From the NCBI GenBank assembly GCA_029262895.1, contig JAJCYM010000025.1, forward strand, positions 1 through 64,000: 64,000 nucleotides of DNA. Direction: 5' to 3'. Origin of the DNA: Roseivirga sp. (GTDB taxonomy: Bacteria; Bacteroidota; Bacteroidia; Cytophagales; Cyclobacteriaceae). The notes under the pieces are model-generated. The model was not told the DNA's origin. It worked only from the letters and a program-made list of their open reading frames with translations, and made no database searches. A program made the translations under genes and the position numbers. This document shows, one piece after another, positions 26,218-34,703 of this stretch (its first letter is position 1; the number at the start of each line of letters is the position of its first letter).

Positions 26218-28062
26218 ATGGCAACCTATAGCATTGGCGGTGCGACATTGAATCAAACTCCACTCGATTGGAATCATAACATTTCCAATATCAAGCATGC
26301 ACTGAGGCAAGCACGAGAACAAGGTGTAGAAATCCTGTGCCTACCAGAACTGTGCATTACAGCCTATGGTTGTGAAGATCTTTTCCTGAGCCAATGGCTC
26401 CCACAAAAAGCCAAAAGCTACATACCAGAATTAGTTGCCGAAACCAAGGGACTTTTCACTACCCTCAACCTACCCCTCTACCATAACGATCTCCTTTATA
26501 ACTGCGCAGTTGTGGTTTGTGACCAAAAAATTCTGGGCGTCTATGCCAAGCAATACATGGCCTTGGATGGAGTACACTATGAGCCAAGGTGGTTCAACCC
26601 ATGGCCGATTGGAGAAACATCACACATGGACATTGATGGCAGTTCCTACGAAATTGGCGATCTCACTTTTGATTATAAAGAATGGAAGATAGGGTTCGAA
26701 ATCTGCGAAGATGCCTGGCGCGGCAAGGATCGACCAGCTTGCAGGCTTTACGAAAAAGGAGTTAATCTTATCCTTAATCCAAGTGCCAGTCATTTCGCCA
26801 TGTTAAAAACGCATGACAGAATTGACCTGGTCACCGAAGCTTCAAAGTCATTTGACTGCACCTATGTATTTGTAAACCTTCTGGGAAATGAAGCTGGAAG
26901 AATGATCTACGATGGGGAGATTATAATTGCCCAAAAAGGAGCCCTTTTATTAAGAAATGACCTGCTGTCTTTTGAACACAATCAAGTAAGGCATACGGAA
27001 ATTGAAGTAAGCGGAAATACTTCCAAAGACCAGAGTGAGGTTACAATACCGGCTTCAAAAGAAGAAGAATTTCCAAGAGCAGCAGCGTTGGGTTTATATG
27101 ACTATCTCAGAAAGAGCAGAAGCAACGGTTTCGTGCTTTCACTCAGTGGAGGTGCGGATTCCGGAACCTGTGCAGTGCTGGTAGCGGAGATGGTTAGAAG
27201 AGGTATAGATCAATTGGGCAAGGAAGCTTTCCTGGACAGAATAGGAAAAGGAGATTTAAATGGCAAAACGCTGAAAGATATTGTTGGCGCTCTACTATCT
27301 ACCGCTTACCAAGCCACCGAAAATTCGTCCCCAACTACTTTCAACGCGGCAAAAACATTATCAGAATCCATTGGCGCTACATTTTATAATTGGAATGTTG
27401 ATGATGCAGTTAAGGGTTACTCTGAATCAATTGAACATGCCTTGGGCGAAAAATTACATTGGGAAACCCATGATATACCCATGCAAAACATTCAAGCCAG
27501 GGCCAGAAGCCCTATCATCTGGATGCTGGCGAACATCAAAAATGCTGTTTTGCTCACTACCTCTAACAGAAGTGAAGGAGACCTTGGGTACGCCACTATG
27601 GATGGTGATACCAGCGGAAGCCTCGCCCCCATTTCAAGCGTGGACAAGGCATTTATCATTCAATGGTTAAAATATGCACAGCATGAGCTTGGCTATTCCG
27701 GCCTCGAACAAATCAATCAGTTAAAACCCACGGCTGAGCTTCGACCTGCGCATCAGGAACAAACTGATGAAAATGACTTGATGCCCTATTCCCTGATGGT
27801 AGAAATTGAAAAACTAGCCATAAGAGACCATCGCTCTCCATTGGAAGTTTTTGAAAAACTAAAAACAAAGGAATTAGAGCCAGAAGTGGACTTGAAACTT
27901 CATATCAAAAAATTCTACAGACTTTGGAGTCAAAATCAGTGGAAACGAGAACGGCTTGCCCCCGCCTTTCATCTAGACGAGTTTAATGTAGACCCACGCA
28001 CCTGGTGCAGATTCCCTATCCTCTCCAACGCTTTTGCTGAAGAATTAAAGGAGTTGGACTAG
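26218..28062 (+). CDS. nadE: glutamine-dependent NAD+ synthetase
   Basis: 614 residues. The frame is open from 26176, but the ATG at 26218, one base after the rnc stop, gives the usual N-terminus. The N-terminal nitrilase domain has catalytic E44 (LPELC), K111 and C163 (EICEDAW). The C-terminal synthetase domain has the PP-loop LSGGADSG at 309-316. It amidates nicotinic-acid adenine dinucleotide using ammonia from glutamine, the last step of NAD synthesis. Together with the NRK-like gene at 212 the window holds two NAD-related enzymes, but they are far apart. Confidence 0.97.
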   Translation: MATYSIGGATLNQTPLDWNHNISNIKHALRQAREQGVEILCLPELCITAYGCEDLFLSQWLPQKAKSYIPELVAETKGLFTTLNLPLYHNDLLYNCAVVVCDQKILGVYAKQYMALDGVHYEPRWFNPWPIGETSHMDIDGSSYEIGDLTFDYKEWKIGFEICEDAWRGKDRPACRLYEKGVNLILNPSASHFAMLKTHDRIDLVTEASKSFDCTYVFVNLLGNEAGRMIYDGEIIIAQKGALLLRNDLLSFEHNQVRHTEIEVSGNTSKDQSEVTIPASKEEEFPRAAALGLYDYLRKSRSNGFVLSLSGGADSGTCAVLVAEMVRRGIDQLGKEAFLDRIGKGDLNGKTLKDIVGALLSTAYQATENSSPTTFNAAKTLSESIGATFYNWNVDDAVKGYSESIEHALGEKLHWETHDIPMQNIQARARSPIIWMLANIKNAVLLTTSNRSEGDLGYATMDGDTSGSLAPISSVDKAFIIQWLKYAQHELGYSGLEQINQLKPTAELRPAHQEQTDENDLMPYSLMVEIEKLAIRDHRSPLEVFEKLKTKELEPEVDLKLHIKKFYRLWSQNQWKRERLAPAFHLDEFNVDPRTWCRFPILSNAFAEELKELD

Positions 28063-28087
28063 ATTTCTTTAAATTGATAGTATAGTT

Positions 28088-28101
28088 TTTTGCCGGCAAA
28101 A
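28088..28101. other. 14-bp perfect palindrome
   Basis: TTTTGCCGGCAAAA lies 25 bases after the nadE stop, in the 181-base gap before the next gene. It could be an operator or a weak terminator stem. It has no loop and is not followed by a run of T, so neither role is established. Confidence 0.35.
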
Positions 28102-28243
28102 TATTTCAATGGTCTTTGATTCACAGTTTGAAGCTTGTTATGCTGTCAATCACCTGACAGAATGAGAGAATAGAATGTCGTTGAACTTGCCTCATCGCCA
28201 ACAAGACAATGTCAAATAGTGTTAGTTGATATAAATTGCAACC

Positions 28244-28900
28244 ATGTTCACAATGACGCCATTGATTTTTTTGAAAAAGACCTTCCTTCTACTCATTGTA
28301 TTCCTCCAGACTTCTCCTCTCTGGAGTCAGCAAGACAAGAATGTCACCTTTCAGATACAGTTGGATTCGCGGAATACATTTGTTAGTAATGAAGCCGTTG
28401 GAGTTTTCGGCATTCGCGGAGGACTGCTTTTCAATAATAAGTTTGAACTGGGTGTGGGAGTATATGGCTCTCGCCTATTCAACAGATTAGGCACAGAAAT
28501 CAGAAAAAACTATGTAGACAACTCAGTGACACCTGCCCAAACTTTACCCGCCAGAATTGGATTTGATTACCTGTCCATTTATGGGGAATTAACCGTTTTG
28601 GAGAGTAACCGCTGGATGGTCACTGCCAATAGTCAGGTAGGAGCAGGTCGAGTCAATATTCGAACCACCGACATCAATCAAAATGAACAATTGAAGAGAG
28701 AAGGAAAAAGTTTGATAGAACATTCTGTAAAGGTCAAGTATGGTGTTTTGCCCTGGTTGGATCTGATAGGCGGATTTGGCTATCGCTACTTGCTCGGAGG
28801 AGAAAAACAGATTAAAAAAGCTTTCAATGCACCTATATACATCGTCAGCACGGAGATTGATTTCAAAGAATTGATGAAAGTATTTAAAAAGAAGAAATGA
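28244..28900 (+). CDS. outer-membrane beta-barrel-like hypothetical protein
   Basis: 218 residues. The signal peptide (about 1-28) ends near PLWSQQ, and a pattern of alternating hydrophobic strands follows (for example KFELGVGVYGSRLF and LIGGFGYRYLLGG). This is typical of small OmpW- or OmpA-type barrels and Bacteroidota outer-membrane proteins of unknown role. A short lysine-rich tail ends the protein. It stands alone between nadE and lgt. Confidence 0.7.
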   Translation: MFTMTPLIFLKKTFLLLIVFLQTSPLWSQQDKNVTFQIQLDSRNTFVSNEAVGVFGIRGGLLFNNKFELGVGVYGSRLFNRLGTEIRKNYVDNSVTPAQTLPARIGFDYLSIYGELTVLESNRWMVTANSQVGAGRVNIRTTDINQNEQLKREGKSLIEHSVKVKYGVLPWLDLIGGFGYRYLLGGEKQIKKAFNAPIYIVSTEIDFKELMKVFKKKK

Positions 28901-29057
28901 TCAATTCTTTGTAGAATCAGGTCTCATCGCCTTCCTAAGGCCGAGCATTCTTCTTTACAACACTTGCAAGTAGAGTTCATTATAATATTAGAAGAAGAAT
29001 TAACCGAAACAGTGAATTTTAAGGGCATTCAGCCAATTTAGATTGCATGAATTCGTT

Positions 29058-29065
29058 TATATTTG
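29058..29065 (+). promoter_or_regulatory. candidate -7 promoter element of lgt
   Basis: TATATTTG matches TAnnTTTG fully and lies 21 bases before the lgt ATG at 29087. The upstream element is weak (TTTA at 29037-29040). The presence of this element argues for the 29087 start over the in-frame TTG at 29063. Confidence 0.5.
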
Positions 29066-29086
29066 TCGAACTCTGAAACATTAACT

Positions 29087-30226
29087 ATGCTCTTATATAT
29101 AGTTTGGGACCCGATGAAAGAGATTATTCGGGGAATCCAACCTCCTGTCTGGTACAGTGTTCTTTTCGCACTCGGATTTATCATAAGCTACCAACTCGTC
29201 ACACACTTCTTTAAGTCAGAAGGAAAAAAGGTCGAAAACGTAGATACCCTAACCGTATACATGGTTTTGGCTACTATTATCGGTGCCAGGCTGGGTCATT
29301 TGGTGTTTTACGAACCACAGCGATTTCTGGAAGACCCCTTGATGTTCTTTAGAACCTGGGAGGGTGGCCTAGCCAGTCATGGCGGTGCTCTTGGTATTTT
29401 AGTTGCGCTCTTTCTTTACAGAACCTTTGAGGTAGAAGCAAGTTTGAAGCCCTTTCGATTCAAATTCAGAAAGCATAAAAGAGCAGGTCAGAGCTACCTT
29501 TGGATAGTAGACAGAATAGTAATTGCTACTGCACTTACGGTTGCATTGATAAGGGTTGGCAATTTTGTGAACTCCGAGATTATTGGAAAACCTACAGAGT
29601 CATCTTACGGTGTAGTATTCGGCCGAGTGGCAGAAGTTGCCCTGGAAGACAATAGTTTTCTCAGAATAGAGCGTGCAGAAGCCTCTGAGGGTGAGAGAAC
29701 GGAAACTACCGAGCCTGGAATAGTGCCCGTTGATATTAAAATAACATTTGCAGAGACCAACCTTACCGAGGAGGAAGTTAAAAACCGTATAGAATCTAGC
29801 GTTAAAGATGTGCTTACCGGTTCATATGTTAGGGAGCACTATGCAGAACCCGCTGGTTTACCCATTAGATATGAACTTACCCCAAACGGACGAAAATGGA
29901 TGGCGGTCGTGCATACTTATGGCATATCCAGGCATCCAGCACAATTATATGAAGCTGCCACATTGCTTATTCTTTTTATAATTCTACTTGGGGTTTGGTA
30001 TAAATACAAAGAAAGAACCCCTGAAGGCTTGCTCTTTGGAATTTTTCTGGTTTGGAGCTTCGGGCTACGGTGGTTCCACGAAACCTTAAAGGAACCCCAA
30101 GTTGCCTTTGAAGAAACAATGACCTACAATATGGGTCAGCTCTTGAGTATTCCTATGTTCCTATTGGGTGTGTTCATTTTGATTCGCACGTTTATGGTTC
30201 ACAAGAAATCGAAAAATAATACCTAA
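29087..30226 (+). CDS. lgt: prolipoprotein diacylglyceryl transferase with a large insertion
   Basis: 379 residues from the ATG at 29087, about 90-100 longer than typical Lgt. The catalytic features are present: GARLGHLVFYEP (about 66-77), the GGLASHGG motif at 93-100, RVGNFVNSE at 156-164 and RHPAQLYE at 282-289. Lgt attaches diacylglycerol from phosphatidylglycerol to the lipobox Cys of prelipoproteins at the inner membrane. Residues about 182-276, in the periplasmic part between RVGNF and RHPAQLYE, form an additional charged domain absent from the enterobacterial enzyme. Several predicted lipoproteins in this window would be its substrates. Confidence 0.94.
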   Translation: MLLYIVWDPMKEIIRGIQPPVWYSVLFALGFIISYQLVTHFFKSEGKKVENVDTLTVYMVLATIIGARLGHLVFYEPQRFLEDPLMFFRTWEGGLASHGGALGILVALFLYRTFEVEASLKPFRFKFRKHKRAGQSYLWIVDRIVIATALTVALIRVGNFVNSEIIGKPTESSYGVVFGRVAEVALEDNSFLRIERAEASEGERTETTEPGIVPVDIKITFAETNLTEEEVKNRIESSVKDVLTGSYVREHYAEPAGLPIRYELTPNGRKWMAVVHTYGISRHPAQLYEAATLLILFIILLGVWYKYKERTPEGLLFGIFLVWSFGLRWFHETLKEPQVAFEETMTYNMGQLLSIPMFLLGVFILIRTFMVHKKSKNNT

Positions 30227-30232
30227 GCATTT

Positions 30233-31654
30233 GTGGATTTGGGACTGAGGGGGATTGTCTTATTGTTGAGTTTAATACTGCCTGTAGCCACCTTGGCCCA
30301 AAGCCCTGTACAAACATCTTCCCAAGACACCATTGTTACAATCGGTAAAATTTACATCACTGGGAATAGGAAGACCAAGATTGAAATTGTACAGCGAGAG
30401 CTTGATCTTGTAGAAGGACAGCAATTGACAAAACAGGAGCTTGCCGCAATTATTTTGCTTGACAAGCAGAAATTAATCAATACCCGACTGTTTGTATTTG
30501 CTGATATTGTGCCGCTGATGATGTCGGATACCGAGGCTGATATTTTGGTGAATCTTCAAGAGCGCTGGTACATTTTTCCGGCACCAATATTCAAAATTGC
30601 TGATAGAAACTTTACGGAATGGCTTGTGAATCAGAATGCCGATTTCTCAAGGGTAAACTACGGCTTACAGCTCTATCATTTCAATCTTACCGGGAGGAAT
30701 GACCGCCTTGCAGCCATTGCTCAATTTGGATTTACCAACCGCTACCAGCTACAATATCAAATACCGTACATCAACAAAAAACAGACCCTGGGTTTTTTGC
30801 TCTCTACTGGCTTTAACAATAACAAGACGGTCAGTTACAACACCGAGAATCATAGGCTCCGGTTTGTACAGGCCGATAACTTTATAAGAAGAAGTTTTTT
30901 TGTAAGTAGTTCACTTACCCACAGGCCCTCCTTCTATAGTCGACACAGCATCAATGTAGCCTATAGTAGAGCCTCTGTGGCTGACACAATCAGAACCCTG
31001 AATCCGGATTATTTGGCCACAGGAGACAATCTCCAAAGGTACTTCCGCATCAGTTATATTTATTCCTGGGACAAACGAGACTACTTTGCCTATCCCCTAT
31101 CTGGTAAAATATATCGGCTTGAGTTGAGCAAGTATGGTCTGGGGGTTTTCAATGATCTTAACATGCTCATTGCACGCGGCAGTTATGGTCAGTTCTTCGA
31201 TTTGGGCAAAAACCTATATCTGGCCAATAGCATTTCAGCCCAATATAATTTCAGTGATGACATCCCCTATTTCAACAGGTCTGGCTTCGGCTATCGACCG
31301 GATTTTATTCGAGGCTATGAAAGGAATGTGGTCGAAGGCAAGTACTTTGTTTTGAATAGATCATCATTCAAATGGAAGTTCTTTTCTGGCGTAAGAGAGC
31401 TTTATAGAAACAGCAGAATCGAACAATTCCGAACAATGCCCTATGCATTCTATCTTAAGGCTTTTGTAGACCTGGGCTACGTTGGAGACCCCATTAGTTC
31501 TGTTCAGGGAGAGTTTTTTAACAACCGATTGCTTGCGAGTGCTGGCATAGGGCTTGATATTCAAACCTATTATGACTTCGTAGTTCGTTTTGAGTTTTCC
31601 GTTAATAGAGAAGGCCAATCTGGCTTCTTTATCAACTTTAGATCTGCCTTATAA
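30233..31654 (+). CDS. BamA/TamA-like outer-membrane protein with a POTRA domain
   Basis: 473 residues from GTG 30233. After a signal peptide (about 1-22), one POTRA-like domain (about 33-110) reads IGKIYITGNRKTKIEIVQREL and ends in ADILVNLQERW. A 16-strand-type barrel then extends to the C-terminus, which ends in the alternating pattern FFINFRSAL. It is shorter than BamA (one POTRA rather than five), so it is more like the surface-antigen or patatin-linked Omp85 group. It could insert or export outer-membrane proteins. It follows lgt by 6 bases. Confidence 0.83.
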   Translation: MDLGLRGIVLLLSLILPVATLAQSPVQTSSQDTIVTIGKIYITGNRKTKIEIVQRELDLVEGQQLTKQELAAIILLDKQKLINTRLFVFADIVPLMMSDTEADILVNLQERWYIFPAPIFKIADRNFTEWLVNQNADFSRVNYGLQLYHFNLTGRNDRLAAIAQFGFTNRYQLQYQIPYINKKQTLGFLLSTGFNNNKTVSYNTENHRLRFVQADNFIRRSFFVSSSLTHRPSFYSRHSINVAYSRASVADTIRTLNPDYLATGDNLQRYFRISYIYSWDKRDYFAYPLSGKIYRLELSKYGLGVFNDLNMLIARGSYGQFFDLGKNLYLANSISAQYNFSDDIPYFNRSGFGYRPDFIRGYERNVVEGKYFVLNRSSFKWKFFSGVRELYRNSRIEQFRTMPYAFYLKAFVDLGYVGDPISSVQGEFFNNRLLASAGIGLDIQTYYDFVVRFEFSVNREGQSGFFINFRSAL

Positions 31655-31708
31655 ATAATTCTTTCCTAAAAGGCACCTTAGAATTTTCGTTTTCTATAAA
31701 TTGAAGCT

Positions 31709-32527
31709 GTGAGGTCAGTCGCTCTTATTTTACTATGCTCTTTATTCACCCTGAACCTACAGGCCCAACTGGCCAGCACTCCGCCATTGGGGCCGCGAGG
31801 GTTAGGAATGGGAAGTATCACGGTAACACAACAAGACCAATGGTCTGTCTTCAATAATCCAGCCGGACTTACCGACCTCAAAGAAACTTCTGCGCTTTTC
31901 GGCTACCGGAGCATATTGGATTTCGCTCCATTCAATACAGTATCTGCGGGTGTTGTCTTGCCAGCACAATTCGGCACAGCTGGGGTTTCGGTCTATCGCT
32001 TTGGTGATGAACTTTTCAATAGTCAGATGCTCAGCGGGGTCATCAGTAAAAAATTAGGTATCGTTGGACTTGGAATAAAGGCCAGTTATCTCCAATTTAA
32101 TGTAGAGGGATTTGGAAGAAGAGCAGTTTTCATCGCAGATATTGGTGCAGTTGCTCAGCTGAGTCCGGAAATTACTTTCGGAGCTCACATTTCCAATTTC
32201 ACGCAGTCATCCATTTCAAATGAAACGAATGAGCGTGTTCCTACAACAATAAGATTAGGGCTTAAATATAGCCCCATAAGTAGCCTGTCCCTTCTTGTGG
32301 AAGGGGAAAAAGATGTAGACCTCACCACTGATTTAAAATTTGGTATAGAATATCAAATCATAGAAAAAGTGAAAATGAGAACAGGCTTTACAACAGAAAC
32401 CAACACCCATTCATTTGGCGCGGGAATCAAACTCAATCGATTTGAGATTGATTACGGTATCCGTATCAATCGATTCTTAGGCAACAATCATAACCTCGGA
32501 CTAGTTTACACATTCCCTCCGAAGTGA
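31709..32527 (+). CDS. PorV/PorQ-like outer-membrane barrel protein
   Basis: 272 residues from GTG 31709. The signal peptide (about 1-20) ends in LQAQ. The mature start GPRGLGMGSITVTQQDQWSVFNNPAGL matches the ARGLGMG...N.AGLA signature of the PorV/PorQ/FadL-type barrels. PorV and PorQ belong to the type IX secretion system, but many relatives have other roles. The T9SS cargo gene at 9289 makes a link possible, not shown. Its stop overlaps the GTG of the next gene (GTGA). Confidence 0.75.
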   Translation: MRSVALILLCSLFTLNLQAQLASTPPLGPRGLGMGSITVTQQDQWSVFNNPAGLTDLKETSALFGYRSILDFAPFNTVSAGVVLPAQFGTAGVSVYRFGDELFNSQMLSGVISKKLGIVGLGIKASYLQFNVEGFGRRAVFIADIGAVAQLSPEITFGAHISNFTQSSISNETNERVPTTIRLGLKYSPISSLSLLVEGEKDVDLTTDLKFGIEYQIIEKVKMRTGFTTETNTHSFGAGIKLNRFEIDYGIRINRFLGNNHNLGLVYTFPPK

Positions 32528-34605
32528 GAAGGCATGCCGTCTTAGTGCTGCTAGCCATGACAATGGCTATGCAGAAGCCCTGCATTGCGCAGGCCGATGA
32601 TGACTTTGATTTAGAGCGTTTTGTCGAAGACCTCTTCAGTCTGCAAGAGGCGGACATTAATTATGCGGACTTCTATGAATCGCTATTGCTCTTATATCAA
32701 AATCCACTAAATATCAATGCTGCCTCTTCTATCGAACTCAAGAATACTTATGTGCTATCCGATCAGCAAATTAATAATTTACAGACCTATATTGAAGAAA
32801 GGGGAAAGTTGGTTACCCTCTACGAACTTCAGGTGATCGATGGGTTCAACTTCGAGACAATTCAAAAATTGTTGCCATTCATAATGGTTGATTCCAGAGA
32901 AGCTACGACTGACACCAGGCCATTAATTCAACGCGTGCTCTCGGAAAGAAATAACTATTTCATCAGCCGTTTTGAAAGTATTTTAGAACAGAAGCGCGGT
33001 TTTTCTGCTCCACGAGAACCGGATGACACGCGTTACGCTGGCTCACCTTCAAAGCTCTATTTCAGATACCGGGTGTCAAAATCGAATGATTTCAGCTTCG
33101 GATTCACTGCCGAAAAAGACCCAGGTGAGGCCCTTGTTTGGGACGGAAAAAGCAAGCGGTACGGAATGGATTTTTGGTCAGCCCATGCCCTTGTTGAAAA
33201 TCAAGGAAAATTCAGAAAACTCATGCTTGGTGATTATCAAATGCAATTCGGTCAGGGATTGCTCTTTGGTGCAGGGTTTAGCGTGGGCAAGGGATCGGAG
33301 ACTGTAAACACCACCCAGCGCATTTCCTTGGGCATAAGGCCCTATACCTCCGTGCTTGAATCCGGGTTTTTGAGGGGAATAGCTGCTACCTATGGGCTTT
33401 CTCCGAAAATAGACCTTACCGCCTTCTTAAGTGGCCTGAAGCAAGATGCGACCATTCGAGAATCCGAAGGTGATGAAGGCCCGGAGACATTCTTTTCAAC
33501 AGTCCGAACCTCCGGTTTCCATCGTACAGCAGCAGAACTTAGTAATCGAAGAAATATAACTGAGAGAGTATATGGTCTGAATATCACTGCCAACCCACAC
33601 CGCCAGATCTCCTTCGGAACAACGGTCGTTTGGAGTCAATTTGACGTACCCGTGCAGCCAAGCCAACAGCTTTACCGGAATTTTGAGTTTAGGGGCAAAT
33701 CAAATCTTAATGCTAGCATATATTTGAGTTATTACTGGCAAGGCTTTTCATTATTCACAGAAGGAGCTATTTCCAAAAGTGGGGGATTCGGGGGAGTTGC
33801 GGGTTTTACAAAAAACCTGACCTCAAGGTTGGCGCTCTCTATGGTGCTTAGAAATTACGGCATCAACTTTCACACTTTCAGAGGAACAGCCTTTGGTGAA
33901 AACAGCAGAAACATTAATGAGAAAGGAGTCTATTGGGGAATAAAGTACGTGCTAAGCGACAAGTTATGGCTGTCTGCCTACTATGATACTTTTTCATTCC
34001 CTTTTTTGAAATTTAGAGTAAATGCACCCTCCACCGGCTACGACTATCTTATAAGAATCAATTATAACCCGAGAAGGCAGGCAAGAATTTATGCACAACT
34101 CAGAAGTGAAACAAAGGAAACCAACGCCATCAATCCCGACACTGGAAAGACTATCGTCTTACCGGGCACAAAGAATCAGTATATAATTAATGTCGAATTT
34201 AATGCAGGGTTCGATGTTCGGCTGAAGTCAAGGGTGCAATGGAGTAATTATATGCTGAACAATGAAACAACACAGGGTGCTGCATTTATTCAGGATGCCA
34301 GTTATAAATTCAAGAGCTGGAGCTTCAGTGGACGCATGGCTTTCTTTGACACCAAAGGAAGTCAAAACAGGCAATACGCCTACGAAAGAGATGTGCTATA
34401 TGCTTTCTCCATTCCCGCTTATAGCGGAAGAGGTGTCCGCAACTACCTGCTCATCCAATATAAGGCAGCTCGAAAACTGGAGCTTTGGGCGCGCATTGCA
34501 AGAACCACCTTCTACGATCGTCAGGAAATTGGCACGGGATTGGAGAGGATTGAGGGAGATAAACGGACTGAAGTTAAATTTCAAGTACGGTACAAACTGA
34601 AATAA
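32524..34605 (+). CDS. outer-membrane protein with helix-hairpin-helix domain
   Basis: 693 residues from GTG 32524, which overlaps the previous stop. After a signal peptide (about 1-23) there is a ComEA-like helix-hairpin-helix segment (about 55-125) containing NINAASSIELK and LVTLYELQVIDGF. The rest is strand-rich with many aromatic residues, and the last residues VKFQVRYKLK look like a closing barrel strand. Proteins of this layout are common in Bacteroidota; ComEA modules bind DNA in competence, and a DNA-uptake role has been suggested only by analogy. It forms a pair with the upstream PorV-like barrel. Confidence 0.8.
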   Translation: MRRHAVLVLLAMTMAMQKPCIAQADDDFDLERFVEDLFSLQEADINYADFYESLLLLYQNPLNINAASSIELKNTYVLSDQQINNLQTYIEERGKLVTLYELQVIDGFNFETIQKLLPFIMVDSREATTDTRPLIQRVLSERNNYFISRFESILEQKRGFSAPREPDDTRYAGSPSKLYFRYRVSKSNDFSFGFTAEKDPGEALVWDGKSKRYGMDFWSAHALVENQGKFRKLMLGDYQMQFGQGLLFGAGFSVGKGSETVNTTQRISLGIRPYTSVLESGFLRGIAATYGLSPKIDLTAFLSGLKQDATIRESEGDEGPETFFSTVRTSGFHRTAAELSNRRNITERVYGLNITANPHRQISFGTTVVWSQFDVPVQPSQQLYRNFEFRGKSNLNASIYLSYYWQGFSLFTEGAISKSGGFGGVAGFTKNLTSRLALSMVLRNYGINFHTFRGTAFGENSRNINEKGVYWGIKYVLSDKLWLSAYYDTFSFPFLKFRVNAPSTGYDYLIRINYNPRRQARIYAQLRSETKETNAINPDTGKTIVLPGTKNQYIINVEFNAGFDVRLKSRVQWSNYMLNNETTQGAAFIQDASYKFKSWSFSGRMAFFDTKGSQNRQYAYERDVLYAFSIPAYSGRGVRNYLLIQYKAARKLELWARIARTTFYDRQEIGTGLERIEGDKRTEVKFQVRYKLK

Positions 34606-34658
34606 ACATGGTTAACCTGGGTTTGACCATTCGAAAATAAGCGGTTGCAGCCCCCATT

Positions 34659-34666
34659 TATCTTTG
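34659..34666 (+). promoter_or_regulatory. candidate -7 promoter element of the M1 peptidase gene
   Basis: TATCTTTG is a full match to TAnnTTTG and lies 37 bases upstream of the ATG at 34704. A matching -33 TTTG at the usual spacing was not found. Confidence 0.5.
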
Positions 34667-34703
34667 ATATTTTAAGCGAATAATTGAAAAGCACATATCC
34701 AAC

